Source: Sphingopyxis macrogoltabida (GTDB taxonomy: Bacteria; Pseudomonadota; Alphaproteobacteria; Sphingomonadales; Sphingomonadaceae). From it: a DNA stretch of 64,000 nucleotides. The notes beneath the pieces are model-generated. The model did not search any database and was not told the origin of the DNA. It saw only the letters and a list, made by a program, of their open reading frames with translations. The stretch lies in assembly GCF_001314325.1 (NCBI RefSeq), contig NZ_CP009429.1:4960501-5024500 (forward strand). The letters run 5' to 3'. The translations under genes and the position numbers were made by a program. This document shows positions 15,286 through 24,729 of the stretch, in pieces. Position 1 is the first letter of the stretch. Each line of letters opens with the position of its first letter.

Positions 15286-17451
15286 ATGCGCGCTATTTGG
15301 ATGTTTCTGGCCGCAATTGCCACCCCGCTTGTCGCGGCCCCGGGCGCTTTCGCCGAAGAGAAAGAGACTGCATTGACCAGCACCACCCCTGCCCTGCCCG
15401 CCGCGCCGGTCGCGGACAAGCGTCCGCACGAGATGACGTTGCACGGCAAGACCCTGTCCGATCCGTACCACTGGCTGCGCGACGAAAGCTATCCGACGGT
15501 CGATGACAAGGATGTCCTCGACTATGTGAAGGCCGAAAATGCCTATTTCGACGCCGCGATGAAGCCGCATGCCGCGCTGGTCGAAACGCTGTTCCAGGAG
15601 ATGAAGGGGCGGATCAAGGAGGCCGATTCCTCGGTGCCGCAGAAGGACGGCGACTGGGTGTACTGGGTCGAATATGAGGAAGGCGCCGAGTACAAGAAAT
15701 GGTATCGCAAACCCGTCGCGGGCGGCGAACCGGTGCTGATCCTCGACGAGGTCGCGATGGCCGACGGCAAGGAATATTTCCGCCTCGCCGACGTGTCGAT
15801 CAGCCCCGACGGCAGGCTGATGGCCTATGCCTTCGACGACAATGGCTCCGAACGGTTCGAGGTGCGCTTCAAGAATCTGATGACGTGGGAGGATCTGCCC
15901 GACGTCATCCCCGGCACGCTGTCGTCGCTCGTCTGGACCGCGCAGGGCGACGCGCTGCTCTATGGCCTCGCGAACGAGAACTGGCGCACCGACAATGTCC
16001 GGCTGCACAGGCTCGGCACGCCGGTCGCCGACGACAAATTGCTCTACAAGGAGGATGACATCGGCTTCGGCGTCGGAATCGGCAAGACCGCGGCCGACAA
16101 TTATATCGTGATCGCGACGGGCGATAACGAAACGAGCGAGGTCTACCTCCTCCCCGCCGACAATCCCGAAGCGAAGATGCAGCTCGTCTCGGCGCGCCAG
16201 AAGGGCCGCGAGTACAGCGTCGATGAGCGCGACGGCACGCTCTATGTCTACACCAACGACGAGCATCCCAACTTCCGCGTCGCGACCGCGAGCGTCAAGG
16301 ACCCGGGCAAGTGGACGACGCTGATCCCCGGATCGGACCACAGCTACATCACCGGCGTATCGGTGTTCCGCGACTATTTCGTCCTCGAATCGCGCGAGGA
16401 CGGGCTCGATCAGGTCGATATCCGCAAATATGATGCGCCGCTGACCCCGGGACGGATCCAATTCCCCGAGGCGACTTATGTCGCGGGCCTCGGCGACAAT
16501 CCCGAATATCATCAGGACAAGCTCCGCCTCGACTATGAATCGATGGTCACCCCCGACACCGTCTATGACTATGACCTCGCGAGCGGAAAGCTCGAGACGC
16601 TGAAGGTGCAGGAAATCCCTTCGGGTTACGATGCGACGCAATATATAACCGAAAGGGTTAATCTGCCCAGCCGCGACGGCAAGACGATGATCCCCGCCTC
16701 GCTCGTCTACAAGAAGGGGACGAAGCTCGACGGCAGCGCGCCGATGCATCTTTATGCCTATGGCTCATATGGCTACCGCGTCCCGCCGGGCTTTTCGACG
16801 ACGCGGCTCAGCCTCGTCGATCGCGGGATGATCTATGCCATCGCGCATGTCCGCGGCGGCGACGACATGGGCCGCGCCTGGTATCTCGCGGGCAAGACGA
16901 CCGAACGCAAGAACAGCTTCAACGACTTCATCGACGTCGCCAAGGGGCTGATCGCGAAGAAATATACCGCCGCGGGCAAGATTTCGGTCGAAGGCCGCTC
17001 GGCAGGCGGGCAGGTGATGGGGGTCATCTACAACGAGGCACCCGAACTGTGGGGCGCGGTGCTGGCGGGCGTGCCCTTCGTCGATGTCATCAATACGATG
17101 GTCGACGAAACGCTGCCGCTGACCCCCGGCGAATGGCCCGAATGGGGTAATCCGATCACCGACAAAGCCGCTTTTGATTACATGCTGAGCTACAGCCCCT
17201 ACGACAATGTAACCGCGAAGGCCTATCCGCCGATGCTCGTGTCGGCGGGGCTCAACGACCCGCGCGTGACCTATTGGGAACCCGCCAAATGGGTCGCCAA
17301 GCTGCGCGCAACACGCACCAACGACGCGACCTTGCTGCTACGCACAAACATGGGCGCGGGCCACGGCGGCAAATCGGGCCGCTGGGGCGCGCTGCGCGAG
17401 GATGCCGAAGAGTTCGCCTTCGTGCTGACGCAGCTGGGGGTGGAAAAATAA
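15286..17451 (+). CDS. S9A prolyl oligopeptidase family protein (oligopeptidase B-like), exported
   Basis: 721 aa beginning with a signal peptide (MRAIWMFLAAIATPLVAAPGAFA). A seven-bladed propeller (about 40-440) is followed by the alpha/beta hydrolase domain with catalytic Ser572 in GRSAGGQ, Asp658 in GLNDPRV and His693 in GAGHGGKSG. The sequence GSYGYRVPPGF and AHVRGGDDMGRAWY are typical of oligopeptidase B. It cleaves short peptides after basic residues or proline, here in the periplasm. With the divergent aminopeptidase P it suggests peptide scavenging. Start 15286 follows GGGAG; the open frame extends 2.4 kb upstream without evidence of coding. Confidence 0.95.
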   Translation: MRAIWMFLAAIATPLVAAPGAFAEEKETALTSTTPALPAAPVADKRPHEMTLHGKTLSDPYHWLRDESYPTVDDKDVLDYVKAENAYFDAAMKPHAALVETLFQEMKGRIKEADSSVPQKDGDWVYWVEYEEGAEYKKWYRKPVAGGEPVLILDEVAMADGKEYFRLADVSISPDGRLMAYAFDDNGSERFEVRFKNLMTWEDLPDVIPGTLSSLVWTAQGDALLYGLANENWRTDNVRLHRLGTPVADDKLLYKEDDIGFGVGIGKTAADNYIVIATGDNETSEVYLLPADNPEAKMQLVSARQKGREYSVDERDGTLYVYTNDEHPNFRVATASVKDPGKWTTLIPGSDHSYITGVSVFRDYFVLESREDGLDQVDIRKYDAPLTPGRIQFPEATYVAGLGDNPEYHQDKLRLDYESMVTPDTVYDYDLASGKLETLKVQEIPSGYDATQYITERVNLPSRDGKTMIPASLVYKKGTKLDGSAPMHLYAYGSYGYRVPPGFSTTRLSLVDRGMIYAIAHVRGGDDMGRAWYLAGKTTERKNSFNDFIDVAKGLIAKKYTAAGKISVEGRSAGGQVMGVIYNEAPELWGAVLAGVPFVDVINTMVDETLPLTPGEWPEWGNPITDKAAFDYMLSYSPYDNVTAKAYPPMLVSAGLNDPRVTYWEPAKWVAKLRATRTNDATLLLRTNMGAGHGGKSGRWGALREDAEEFAFVLTQLGVEK

Positions 17452-17526
17452 TCCTGACGGCTCGCATCGCCAGCTGACCGCCGACGCGTCGGGGCGCTGC
17501 CTACAGCAGCTGTTGCATCGGCGACA

Positions 17527-17550
17527 TATAATATATAAGCACTTATATAT
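17527..17550 (+). promoter_or_regulatory. Promoter -10 and 20-bp palindromic operator of the marR-S41 operon
   Basis: A perfect TATAAT lies at 17527-17532. ATATATAAG (17531-17539), CA, CTTATATAT (17542-17550) is a perfect palindrome ending at the base before the ATG. The operator overlaps the -10 box and covers the predicted start, the classic layout of MarR autorepression. There is no room for a Shine-Dalgarno, so the mRNA is probably nearly leaderless. Confidence 0.65.
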
Positions 17551-18012
17551 ATGAACTATCGATCGGGCTTGGGAACACGATTGCGCCTGCTGGTGGCGGC
17601 GCTCGACGACGCCGTCGAGCAGGCGTATCGCGACGCCGGACTGAATTTCCGGCCGCGCTTCTACCCTTATTTCCGGCTGCTCATGGCACGCGACTCGGCA
17701 TCGGTCGGCGAATGCGTCGCGGCGCTCGGCTTCACCCAGCCCGCCGCGACCCAGACACTGCAAACGATGGTTCGCGAAGGCCTGATCGAATCGGTGCCCG
17801 CCCGCGACCGGCGGGAGCGGCGCTTCATTCTCACCCCCGCGGCGCGCGCGATGATCCCCGATCTCGAAGCGGCATGGGCCGCCACAGCCGGTGCCGCGCG
17901 CGCACTCGATGCGGCGCTGCCACAACCTCTGGGCGCGACGGTCGATGCCGCGCTCGAACAACTCCAACGCCAGTCGTTTGGCGATCTCATCAAGAAGGAA
18001 CGCGCACGATGA
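17551..18012 (+). CDS. MarR-family transcriptional regulator
   Basis: 153 aa. A winged helix-turn-helix is visible at about 45-110: SVGECVAALGFTQPAATQTLQTMVREGLIESVPARDRRERRFILTPAARA, with the wing DRRERR typical of MarR. The N-terminus (RLRLLVAALDDAVEQAYRDAGLNFRPRFYPYFRLL) forms the dimer helices. It abuts a perfect AT-rich palindrome that overlaps its own -10 box and overlaps the downstream peptidase by ATGA, so it very likely represses itself and that peptidase. The inducer is unknown. Confidence 0.93.
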   Translation: MNYRSGLGTRLRLLVAALDDAVEQAYRDAGLNFRPRFYPYFRLLMARDSASVGECVAALGFTQPAATQTLQTMVREGLIESVPARDRRERRFILTPAARAMIPDLEAAWAATAGAARALDAALPQPLGATVDAALEQLQRQSFGDLIKKERAR

Positions 18013-18992
18013 TACGTGCCCTGCTTTTTCTGGCGCTCGCCTGCCTTGCGCTGCCCGCCGCGGCCCAGCCGATCAGCGCCGCCGACCGCGGTCGAATGAT
18101 CGACGAAATCGCCCACCTGCTCGCGACGCGCTATGTCGATGCCGACAAGGGGCAGAAAATGGCTGGCGAACTGCGCAAGGCGAAAATGCAGTGGAGCGAC
18201 GTCACCGACGGCCCCGCGCTCGCCAAGGCGTTGACCGACTGGCTGCGCCAGGCTTCGGGCGACGGTCATTTCGCGGTCGATTACAGCGCCACGCCGATCC
18301 CCGTCGAAGGCGGCGAAGAGGCCTTTCTCGATGCCGAGATCGAGCGTTATTACGGTGCCCAAGTTAATCATGGCGTGCAGAAGATCGAACGCCTCGACGG
18401 CAATATCATGTTGATCGACCTTCGCGTCTTCCCGCCCCCGGCGCTCGGCGGCGACGTCGTCGGCGCAATGATGACCGTCGCCGCGCAGGGCGATGCGCTG
18501 ATCATCGACCTGCGCAAAAATGGCGGCGGCATGGAAACGGTCGATACGATCATCGGCCAACTGGTGCCCGAGGGATCACCGCTCAGCGGCAGCTTCGACC
18601 GTCCGAGCGGCAAGACGACGGCGCACGTCTCGCCGGCGCCGCCCAAGGGACGCCGGTTCGGCGACACGAAACCGCTCTATATCCTGACCAGCAAGCGCAC
18701 CTTCTCGGCAGCCGAAGCGCTCGCCTACGACCTGCAAGCGCTGAAACGCGCGACGATCGTCGGCGAAGTCACCGGCGGCGGCGCGAACCCGTTCGAATAT
18801 CGCCGCGTCCACCCGCATTTTGCCCTGAGCCTGCCCGAGAAGCGCTCGGTCAATCCGATCACCGGAACGAATTGGCAGGATGTCGGGGTCAAGCCCGATG
18901 TCGCGGTCCCCGCCGACCAGGCGCTCGAAACCGCGCTATCGCTCGCGAAGGAAGCGCTCGGTAAAGCATCCCACGGCGGTCAGGGCAAATAG
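18009..18992 (+). CDS. Exported S41-family peptidase (C-terminal processing peptidase-like)
   Basis: 327 aa with signal peptide MIRALLFLALACLALPAAAQ. No PDZ domain is evident. The IRBP/TSP-like catalytic part shows GDALIIDLRKNGGGMETVD, the nucleophile region TSKRTFSAAEALAYDLQ (Ser of F-S-A-A-E) and IVGEVTGGGANPFEYRRV. A tail like NPITGTNWQDVGVKPDVAVP is usual for this subgroup. The start at 18009 overlaps the marR stop as ATGA. It probably hydrolyses a periplasmic substrate whose level the MarR protein monitors; that coupling is inference. Confidence 0.92.
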   Translation: MIRALLFLALACLALPAAAQPISAADRGRMIDEIAHLLATRYVDADKGQKMAGELRKAKMQWSDVTDGPALAKALTDWLRQASGDGHFAVDYSATPIPVEGGEEAFLDAEIERYYGAQVNHGVQKIERLDGNIMLIDLRVFPPPALGGDVVGAMMTVAAQGDALIIDLRKNGGGMETVDTIIGQLVPEGSPLSGSFDRPSGKTTAHVSPAPPKGRRFGDTKPLYILTSKRTFSAAEALAYDLQALKRATIVGEVTGGGANPFEYRRVHPHFALSLPEKRSVNPITGTNWQDVGVKPDVAVPADQALETALSLAKEALGKASHGGQGK

Positions 18993-19588
18993 CCGCGCGC
19001 GCCGAGGTCACGTTCCAAATCTGCCGCGCCGCGGAAGCGATGCCCCGCGATCCCGACCGATTCGGCGCCCGCGACATTCGCCGCGACATCGTCGATGAAC
19101 AGCGCCCCCGCGGGGTCGATGCCGAATCGATCGATCGCAAGGCGGTAGATCGCCGGATCGGGCTTCAGCAGCTTTTCGGTGCCCGAAACGATGATGTCGC
19201 GGAAGCGGTCGAAGATCGGCTGGGTCGGGCGGAAAGCTTCCCAGAACTCGTGCCCGAAATTGGTGATCGCGAACAAGGGCACGCCCGCCGCGTCGAGCCG
19301 TTCGACCAGTTCGAGGCTGCCGGGCACCGGCCCCGGAATCGTCTCGTTGAAACGCGTCGCATAGGCGTCGATCAGCGCTCCATGCCCTGGAAATTCTGCC
19401 TTCAGCTCGGGCAGCATCTCGGCGAGCGGCCGCCCCGCGTCGTGCTGGAAATGCCATTCGGGCGTCACGACATGCGTTACGAACCATTCGAGTTCGTCGC
19501 GGTCGGCGATCAGCTTGGCGAACAGATGGCGCAGGTCCCAGTCGAAGAGGACGCGGCCGACGTCGAAGATCACAGATCGGCGAATCAT
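18980..19588 (-). CDS. HAD-superfamily hydrolase (haloacid dehalogenase type IA)
   Basis: 202 aa from the ATG at 19588 (another ATG at 19603 adds five residues). Motif I is VIFDVGRVLFDWD: the nucleophile Asp is present but the usual second Asp is Gly, as in the YihX/FDIGNVLFDWD phosphatase subgroup. Motif II is FAITNFG, the motif III Lys is in EKLLKPDPAIY, and motif IV is FIDDVAANV. It most likely dephosphorylates a sugar phosphate. Its last 13 bases overlap the end of the convergent S41 gene. Confidence 0.9.
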   Translation of the reverse strand: MIRRSVIFDVGRVLFDWDLRHLFAKLIADRDELEWFVTHVVTPEWHFQHDAGRPLAEMLPELKAEFPGHGALIDAYATRFNETIPGPVPGSLELVERLDAAGVPLFAITNFGHEFWEAFRPTQPIFDRFRDIIVSGTEKLLKPDPAIYRLAIDRFGIDPAGALFIDDVAANVAGAESVGIAGHRFRGAADLERDLGARGYLP

Positions 19589-19685
19589 GGCTGCTCCGGA
19601 CACGCGAAAGCGCCGCCGGAAGCATCCGACGGCGTCACGCTGGCTCGCAAATGCGCGCGGGGCGGGAAACGCCCCGGCAGGGCCA

Positions 19686-19811
19686 TCAGCCCTGGCGCGC
19701 CTTGAAGCGGCGGTTGGTCTTGTTGATCACATAGGTGCGGCCACGGCGGCGGATAACGCGATTATCCCGGTGGCGGTCCTTCAGCGACTTCAGGCTGTTG
19801 CGAATCTTCAT
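19686..19811 (-). CDS. rpmJ: Ribosomal protein bL36, cysteine-free (YkgO-type)
   Basis: 41 aa, read directly from the minus strand: [18 protein letters not shown], then [19 protein letters not shown] and ARQG. This is the basic bL36 of the large ribosomal subunit. The four zinc-binding Cys/His positions of the C+ form are replaced, so this is the zinc-independent C- paralogue, used constitutively in most alphaproteobacteria. It stands alone between the HAD gene and an intergenic repeat. Confidence 0.95.
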   Translation of the reverse strand: MKIRNSLKSLKDRHRDNRVIRRRGRTYVINKTNRRFKARQG

Positions 19812-19912
19812 GATCTCTGTCCGTAAATCTTGGCGTGTTGACGCGAAGCGGCGCAACTATGGGGAAGGGCGGAAAAAGTCAACCGGCTACCGCGCCAAAT
19901 TCCTCACTTTCC

Positions 19913-19990
19913 GTTCGCATCGAGCGAAGTCGAGATGCCCCTCAGTATGGCGCCATCCCGATGGGTGTCTCGACTTCGCTCGACGCGAAC
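19913..19990. repeat. Intergenic inverted repeat (CGAGCGAAGTCGAGA type)
   Basis: GTTCGC (19913-19918) then CGAGCGAAGTCGAGA (19921-19935) pair with TCTCGACTTCGCTCG (19968-19982) then GCGAAC (19985-19990), around about 32 bases. Dispersed repeats of this kind occur between genes in sphingomonads. It lies between rpmJ and the end of rpoN; in RNA it could act as a weak attenuator. Confidence 0.75.
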
Positions 19991-20007
19991 GGGATTGGGG
20001 GGATGAA

Positions 20008-21477
20008 CTACCCCGCCAGCGCCTTTTGCCGCCGCCGCTGCACCGACGAGCCATAGCCCATCGCCTCGCGATATTTGACCACGGTGCGCCGCGCGATGTC
20101 GTGGCCCTCGGCCGACAGCTTTTGCGCGATCGTCTCGTCGGAGAGGATCGCGCGTGCATCCTCGGCCTCGATCATCGCCTTGATCCGGCTCTTCACCGCC
20201 TCGGCCGACACCGCGCCGTCGCCCTCGGTCGCCGAAATCCCCGACGAGAAGAAATATTTGAGCTCGAACAGCCCGCGCGCGCACGACAGATATTTGTTGC
20301 TGGTGACGCGACTGACGGTCGATTCGTGCATGCCGATTTCCTCGGCCACCTGGCGCAGCGTCAGCGGCCGCATATGCGCGACGCCGTGGAGGAAAAAGCC
20401 CTCCTGCTGCTTGACGATCTCGCTCGCGACCTTGACGATCGTGCGCTGGCGCTGGTCGAGCGCGCGCACCAGCCAGTTGGCGCCGGCAAGCTGTTCGGAC
20501 AGCCACGCCTTGCTCTTCGCCGCCGCGCCTTCGGCCAATTCGCTGTAATAGCGGCGGTTGACGAGCAGGCGCGGCAGGGTGCCGCTGTTGACCTCGACCG
20601 CCCAGCCCTTCGCCGTCTGGCGGATATAGAGGTCGGGCACCACTGCGGTCGCGGCGTCGCCGCCAAAGCGCAGCCCCGGCTTCGGGTCATAGCTTCGCAA
20701 TTCGCGGATCATGTCGGCGAGATCTTCGTCATCGACGCCGCAAATGCGTTTTAACTGGGGGAAGGCGCCCTTGGCGACGAGGTCGAGGTGCGCGATCATC
20801 GTCGCCATCGCAGGGTCGTAACGGTCGGCCTCGCGCGCCTGGATCGCGATGCATTCGGCAAGGTCGCGGCCGCCGACCCCCGACGGGTCGAAGCCCTGAA
20901 CACCGGCCAGTACGGCTTCGACCAGCGCGAGCGGGACGCCGAGCCGCTGGGCAAGCTCGCCAAGGTCGGCGCGCAGATATCCCGCTTCGTCGATCAGCGC
21001 GACGATCTGTTCGGCGATCATCGCCTCGATCCCGCCGAAGCGTTCGCCGACCTGCGCGAGCAGGTGGCCGTGCAGCGTCGCGTCCTCGCCCGCAAAGCTG
21101 TCGAAATCAATGGCTTCGCTATCGCCGCCCGACAGGCCGACGCTGTCGCTCGCGCTGTCGTGATGAAAGCGTTCCTCGGCGAAATCGACATCGAGGTCGT
21201 CGCTGGTGCCGCTGTCCGATGCGAGCGCCTGATCGGCGTCGAGCGCCGCAGCTTCGGTTGCAGGCGCATCCTCGCCGGGGCCGGTATCCGGGTCGCCCGC
21301 GCTCCCGTCGCTATCGGCCGACGCCGTGTCGAGCAGCGGATTGCCTTCGAGCGCCTCGGCCAGATAGGCTTCGAGTTCGAGGTTCGACAGCGCCAGCAGC
21401 TTGATCGCTTGCTGAAGCTGCGGCGTCATCACCAGCGACTGCGACTGGCGGAGATCGAGGCGCGGACCCAACGCCAT
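20008..21477 (-). CDS. rpoN: RNA polymerase sigma-54 factor
   Basis: 489 aa. Region I is the Gln-rich start (MALGPRLDLRQSQSLVMTPQLQQAIKLL), region II an acidic variable stretch (about 55-130), and region III carries the core-binding and DNA-binding parts. The signature RpoN box reads ARRTVVKYREAM close to the C-terminus, and the helix-turn-helix is in HESTVSRVTSNKYLS. All functional parts are present. It directs transcription from -24/-12 promoters and needs AAA+ activators. It sits 14 bases after lptB in the usual lptB-rpoN order. Confidence 0.97.
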   Translation of the reverse strand: MALGPRLDLRQSQSLVMTPQLQQAIKLLALSNLELEAYLAEALEGNPLLDTASADSDGSAGDPDTGPGEDAPATEAAALDADQALASDSGTSDDLDVDFAEERFHHDSASDSVGLSGGDSEAIDFDSFAGEDATLHGHLLAQVGERFGGIEAMIAEQIVALIDEAGYLRADLGELAQRLGVPLALVEAVLAGVQGFDPSGVGGRDLAECIAIQAREADRYDPAMATMIAHLDLVAKGAFPQLKRICGVDDEDLADMIRELRSYDPKPGLRFGGDAATAVVPDLYIRQTAKGWAVEVNSGTLPRLLVNRRYYSELAEGAAAKSKAWLSEQLAGANWLVRALDQRQRTIVKVASEIVKQQEGFFLHGVAHMRPLTLRQVAEEIGMHESTVSRVTSNKYLSCARGLFELKYFFSSGISATEGDGAVSAEAVKSRIKAMIEAEDARAILSDETIAQKLSAEGHDIARRTVVKYREAMGYGSSVQRRRQKALAG

Positions 21478-21491
21478 CAGAGGCTAGTCAA

Positions 21492-22304
21492 TCACAAAGA
21501 GAAGCCCTCGCCGAGGTAGAGGCGGCGCACCTCGGGGTCGGCGACGAGCTCTTCGGGCGAGCCGGCAAGCAGCACCTTGCCGTCGTAGATGATGCAGGCG
21601 CGGTCGACGAGGTCGAGCGTCTCGCGGACATTATGGTCGGTGATCAGCACCCCGATGCCGCGCGTCTTCAGATCGGCGACAAGGTCGCGGATGTCGCTGA
21701 TCGACAGGGGGTCGATGCCCGCGAAGGGTTCGTCGAGCAGCATGATCGACGGATTGGCGGCGAGCGCGCGGGCGATTTCGGCGCGGCGCCGTTCGCCGCC
21801 CGACAGCGCCATCGCCGCTGAATCGCGCAGCCGCGTCAGCCCGAATTCGTCGAGCAGTTCCTCGAGCCGCCGCTCGCGTGACACCTTGTCGGGCTCGCTG
21901 AGTTCGAGCACCGCGCCGATATTCTGCTCGACCGTCATGCCGCGAAAGATCGAGGTTTCCTGCGGCAGATAACCGAGCCCGAGGATCGCGCGGCGGTACA
22001 TCGGCAGCGCGGTGATGTCGGCACCGTCGAGCATGATGCGCCCGGCATCGGGCTTCACCAGCCCCATGATCGAATAGAAGCAGGTCGTTTTGCCCGCGCC
22101 ATTGGGACCGAGCAGGCCGACGACCTCGCCCTTGCCAACCGATAACGATACGTCGGACAGCACGACGCGCTTGTCGTAGCTTTTGGCAATCGAGATGACC
22201 GCAAGCCCGTTGCCCGCCGCGGCATCTTCCTGGACATGCGCGGTGTGCTCGGCAACGCCGTGATCGCCTTCGGAGAGCGTCGTCGCAGCGGATTCGTCGG
22301 TCAT
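21492..22304 (-). CDS. lptB: LPS export ABC transporter ATP-binding protein LptB
   Basis: 270 aa, with about 35 extra N-terminal residues relative to the E. coli form. Walker A is GPNGAGKTT, the Q-loop lies in GLGYLPQETSIFRGMTVEQN, the signature is LSGGERRRAEIARAL, and Walker B with catalytic Glu is IMLLDEPFAGIDPLS, then the H-loop ITDHNVRETL. The FxGMTVEQN context distinguishes LptB from other ABC ATPases. It powers lipopolysaccharide extraction from the inner membrane with LptFG and LptC. rpoN follows after 14 bases. Confidence 0.96.
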   Translation of the reverse strand: MTDESAATTLSEGDHGVAEHTAHVQEDAAAGNGLAVISIAKSYDKRVVLSDVSLSVGKGEVVGLLGPNGAGKTTCFYSIMGLVKPDAGRIMLDGADITALPMYRRAILGLGYLPQETSIFRGMTVEQNIGAVLELSEPDKVSRERRLEELLDEFGLTRLRDSAAMALSGGERRRAEIARALAANPSIMLLDEPFAGIDPLSISDIRDLVADLKTRGIGVLITDHNVRETLDLVDRACIIYDGKVLLAGSPEELVADPEVRRLYLGEGFSL

Positions 22305-22419
22305 AGGCTGGTGGTTTCCATGGCTACCCTCGAGCGGGCGTTACCCCAGCGACGCCGCCAAGGTCAATCTGGCAAGATTTTTGCAGGGACGAATTGCCCG
22401 TCCCGCGGGCGCGAAGGAT

Positions 22420-23802
22420 TCAGTGCCCGGCTTGCGGCTCGCGCGCGATCCCCGACTGCGCAAGCTGGTCGTCGATCGCCGCGAGCAGCCGCGCGAGCGC
22501 GGCATCGTCCTTTGCCTCGGCACGCGCAACGAGCACGTCCTGCGTGTTCGACGCGCGGAGCAGCCACCAGCCGTCGTTGGTCAGCACGCGCGCGCCGTCG
22601 GTGCGATCGACCTTTGCTCCCGCGGCCACAAGCCGGGCGAGAACCTCGTCCACAATGGCGAATTTGCGCGCCTCGTCGACCTGAAAGCGCAGCTCGGGCG
22701 TGTTGACCATCGGCGCCATTTCGCCGCGCAGCGCCGTGATGCTCTTGCCGAGCACCGTCGCCGCCTCGATCAGCCGCACCGCCGCGTACGGTGCGTCGTC
22801 ATAGCCGTAATAGCGGTCGGCGAAGAAGATATGCCCGCTCATCTCGCCCGCCAGCGGGCTGCCGGTTTCCTTCATCTTCGCCTTGATCAGGCTGTGCCCG
22901 GTCTTCCACATCAGCGGCGTGCCGCCCAAGCCGGCGATACGGTCGAACAGCGCCTGACTGGCCTTCACATCGGCGATCACCGTCGCGCCCGGCATCTCGC
23001 GCAGCACCGCCGCGGCATAGATTTGCAGGAGCTGGTCGCCCCAGACCACGCGGCCCTCACCGTCGATCGCGCCGATGCGGTCGCCGTCTCCATCGAAAGC
23101 GACGCCGAAATCGAGGCTCTTCTCGGCGACCAGCTTGCGCAGGTCGGCCAGATTCTTCTCCTCGGTGGGATCGGGATGGTGGTTCGGGAAATGGCCGTCG
23201 ATGTCGGTAAACAGAAGGTGATGCTCGCCCGGCAGGCGCGCGGTGAGCTTTTCGATGACGGTGCCGGCGGCGCCGTTGCCGGAGTCCCAGCCGATGCGGA
23301 AGGCGCCGCCGGCGAACCCCTCGACCAGCCGGTCGACATAGGCGTCGACGATGTCGATGCCTTGCGACGTGCCCTCGCCGGACTCCCAGTCGCCGGCGGC
23401 GGCCATCGTGCCGATTTTCTGGATGTCGGCGCCGAAGAACGGACGCCCCTGAAACACCATCTTGAAGCCGTTATAGTCGGGGGGATTATGGCTGCCGGTT
23501 ATCTGTATACCGCCATCCACCTCCTCGGTTGACGCGGCATAATAGAGCATCGGCGTCGGCCCCAACCCGACGTTCAGCGCGTCGATCCCCGCGGCGTTGA
23601 TCCCGGCGATCAGCGCATCTGCGAGCATCGGCGACGACAGCCGCCCGTCGTACCCGACCGCGATCCGCTTGCCGCCCGCGCGCGCGATCAAGGTCGCGAA
23701 GCTGCGGCCGATCGCATAGGCGTCTTTGTCGGACAGCGTGTCGCCGACGACGCCGCGGATGTCATATTCGCGGAGCATCGTCGGGTGGAAGATGTGGGCC
23801 AT
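22420..23802 (-). CDS. Phosphomannomutase/phosphoglucomutase (AlgC/ManB type)
   Basis: 460 aa. Four alpha-D-phosphohexomutase domains: the phosphoserine loop is [12 protein letters not shown] (Ser104), the metal loop [12 protein letters not shown], the sugar-binding loop GEMSGHIFF (AGEMSGH), and the phosphate-binding loop [15 protein letters not shown] near the C-terminus. It interconverts hexose 6- and 1-phosphates for nucleotide sugars of LPS and exopolysaccharide. A typical lone gene; the 115 bases towards lptB hold nothing I can name. Confidence 0.95.
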   Translation of the reverse strand: MAHIFHPTMLREYDIRGVVGDTLSDKDAYAIGRSFATLIARAGGKRIAVGYDGRLSSPMLADALIAGINAAGIDALNVGLGPTPMLYYAASTEEVDGGIQITGSHNPPDYNGFKMVFQGRPFFGADIQKIGTMAAAGDWESGEGTSQGIDIVDAYVDRLVEGFAGGAFRIGWDSGNGAAGTVIEKLTARLPGEHHLLFTDIDGHFPNHHPDPTEEKNLADLRKLVAEKSLDFGVAFDGDGDRIGAIDGEGRVVWGDQLLQIYAAAVLREMPGATVIADVKASQALFDRIAGLGGTPLMWKTGHSLIKAKMKETGSPLAGEMSGHIFFADRYYGYDDAPYAAVRLIEAATVLGKSITALRGEMAPMVNTPELRFQVDEARKFAIVDEVLARLVAAGAKVDRTDGARVLTNDGWWLLRASNTQDVLVARAEAKDDAALARLLAAIDDQLAQSGIAREPQAGH

Positions 23803-23821
23803 GCGACGATGCTCCTAAAAA

Positions 23822-24643
23822 TCAGGCGGCGGCGAACAGGTCGCCGTCGGGATGCAGGCGCTCGCGCGCCGGAAGGTTCAAACCGCCCATCGCCTCGCGC
23901 AATTCCTGCCGCGCGACGACATGGCCGATCCCCATGCCGCCGAGATGCGCCTTGTCGAGCAGTGTCAGCCCGGCGGGAAACAACTCGCGATAGATGACGC
24001 GCTCGCCGAGCCCCGGGATGACGCGAAAGCCGACGCGGCGCGACAATTGGGTCAGCGCCTCGCCGACGCGGCGCATATTGTGCGCGTCGACATGCTGGAG
24101 GCGGTTGCGCAGGATGATCCAGTCGATCGTCCGCCCGTCGGTCTTCGCGCGCGCCTTGCGGGTGTCCCAGATCAGTTCGGAGTAAAAGCTGGGGCGGACG
24201 ACCTGAAAAGTTTCGGGATCGACCTGTCCGATCAGGTCGAAGTCGATGAAGCTGTCGTTGATCGGCGTCACCAGCGTGTCGGCGCTGGTCGCGAGGTGGC
24301 GCGCGAAGACGTCGTCGCGGCCGGGCGTGTCGGCGATAAAATAGTCGGCGCCTTCCGACAATCGCGCGACCTGCGCGTCGAGTTCGTCGAGCGTCGTTCC
24401 CTCGAACACCTCGAAGTGCGGGGTCGGCAGGTCGATGCCGCGGCGCTTCGCAGTCTGTTCGCGATTCTCCAGATAGCGGTGAAAGGTGCGCTGACGCGGA
24501 TCGAGGTCGAGCCCGGCGACCCGCCAGCCCTGACTCGCCAGCGCGACCGCGAAATGGACGGCGCAGGTCGACTTGCCGGTGCCGCCCTTTTCATTGGCAA
24601 AGATGATGCGATGCGGGGCGGGGGGCGACGCTTGGGTCGTCAT
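23822..24643 (-). CDS. mipZ: MipZ-type division-plane positioning ATPase
   Basis: 273 aa from the ATG at 24643 (the frame stays open 14 codons further). The deviant Walker A ANEKGGTGKSTCAVHFA, switch I region DLDPRQRTFHRYLENR and switch II DTPGRDDVF place it in the ParA/MinD superfamily, and the FHRYLENRE / WIILRNRLQHVDAHNM segments are MipZ-specific. In Caulobacter MipZ forms a bipolar gradient through ParB and inhibits FtsZ near the poles. It is divergent from panC, with 86 bases between. Confidence 0.92.
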   Translation of the reverse strand: MTTQASPPAPHRIIFANEKGGTGKSTCAVHFAVALASQGWRVAGLDLDPRQRTFHRYLENREQTAKRRGIDLPTPHFEVFEGTTLDELDAQVARLSEGADYFIADTPGRDDVFARHLATSADTLVTPINDSFIDFDLIGQVDPETFQVVRPSFYSELIWDTRKARAKTDGRTIDWIILRNRLQHVDAHNMRRVGEALTQLSRRVGFRVIPGLGERVIYRELFPAGLTLLDKAHLGGMGIGHVVARQELREAMGGLNLPARERLHPDGDLFAAA

Positions 24644-24729
24644 GGGCGTTGCGATTTTCCTGTTGGCGGCGCATGGGAGCCGCACGGGGTGGCGTGTTCA
24701 GCGCCGCCAATATCGGAGGGCGGGCAAGG

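Noticed and set aside
15220..16749. Minus-strand extension of the aminopeptidase P frame
   Set aside because: Antisense of the S9 peptidase; the aminopeptidase start at 15219 has a Shine-Dalgarno and the family N-terminus.
22369..22398. Terminator hairpin after the phosphomannomutase gene
   Set aside because: A GGGACG/CGTCCC stem exists, but on the minus strand it is followed by A rather than T.
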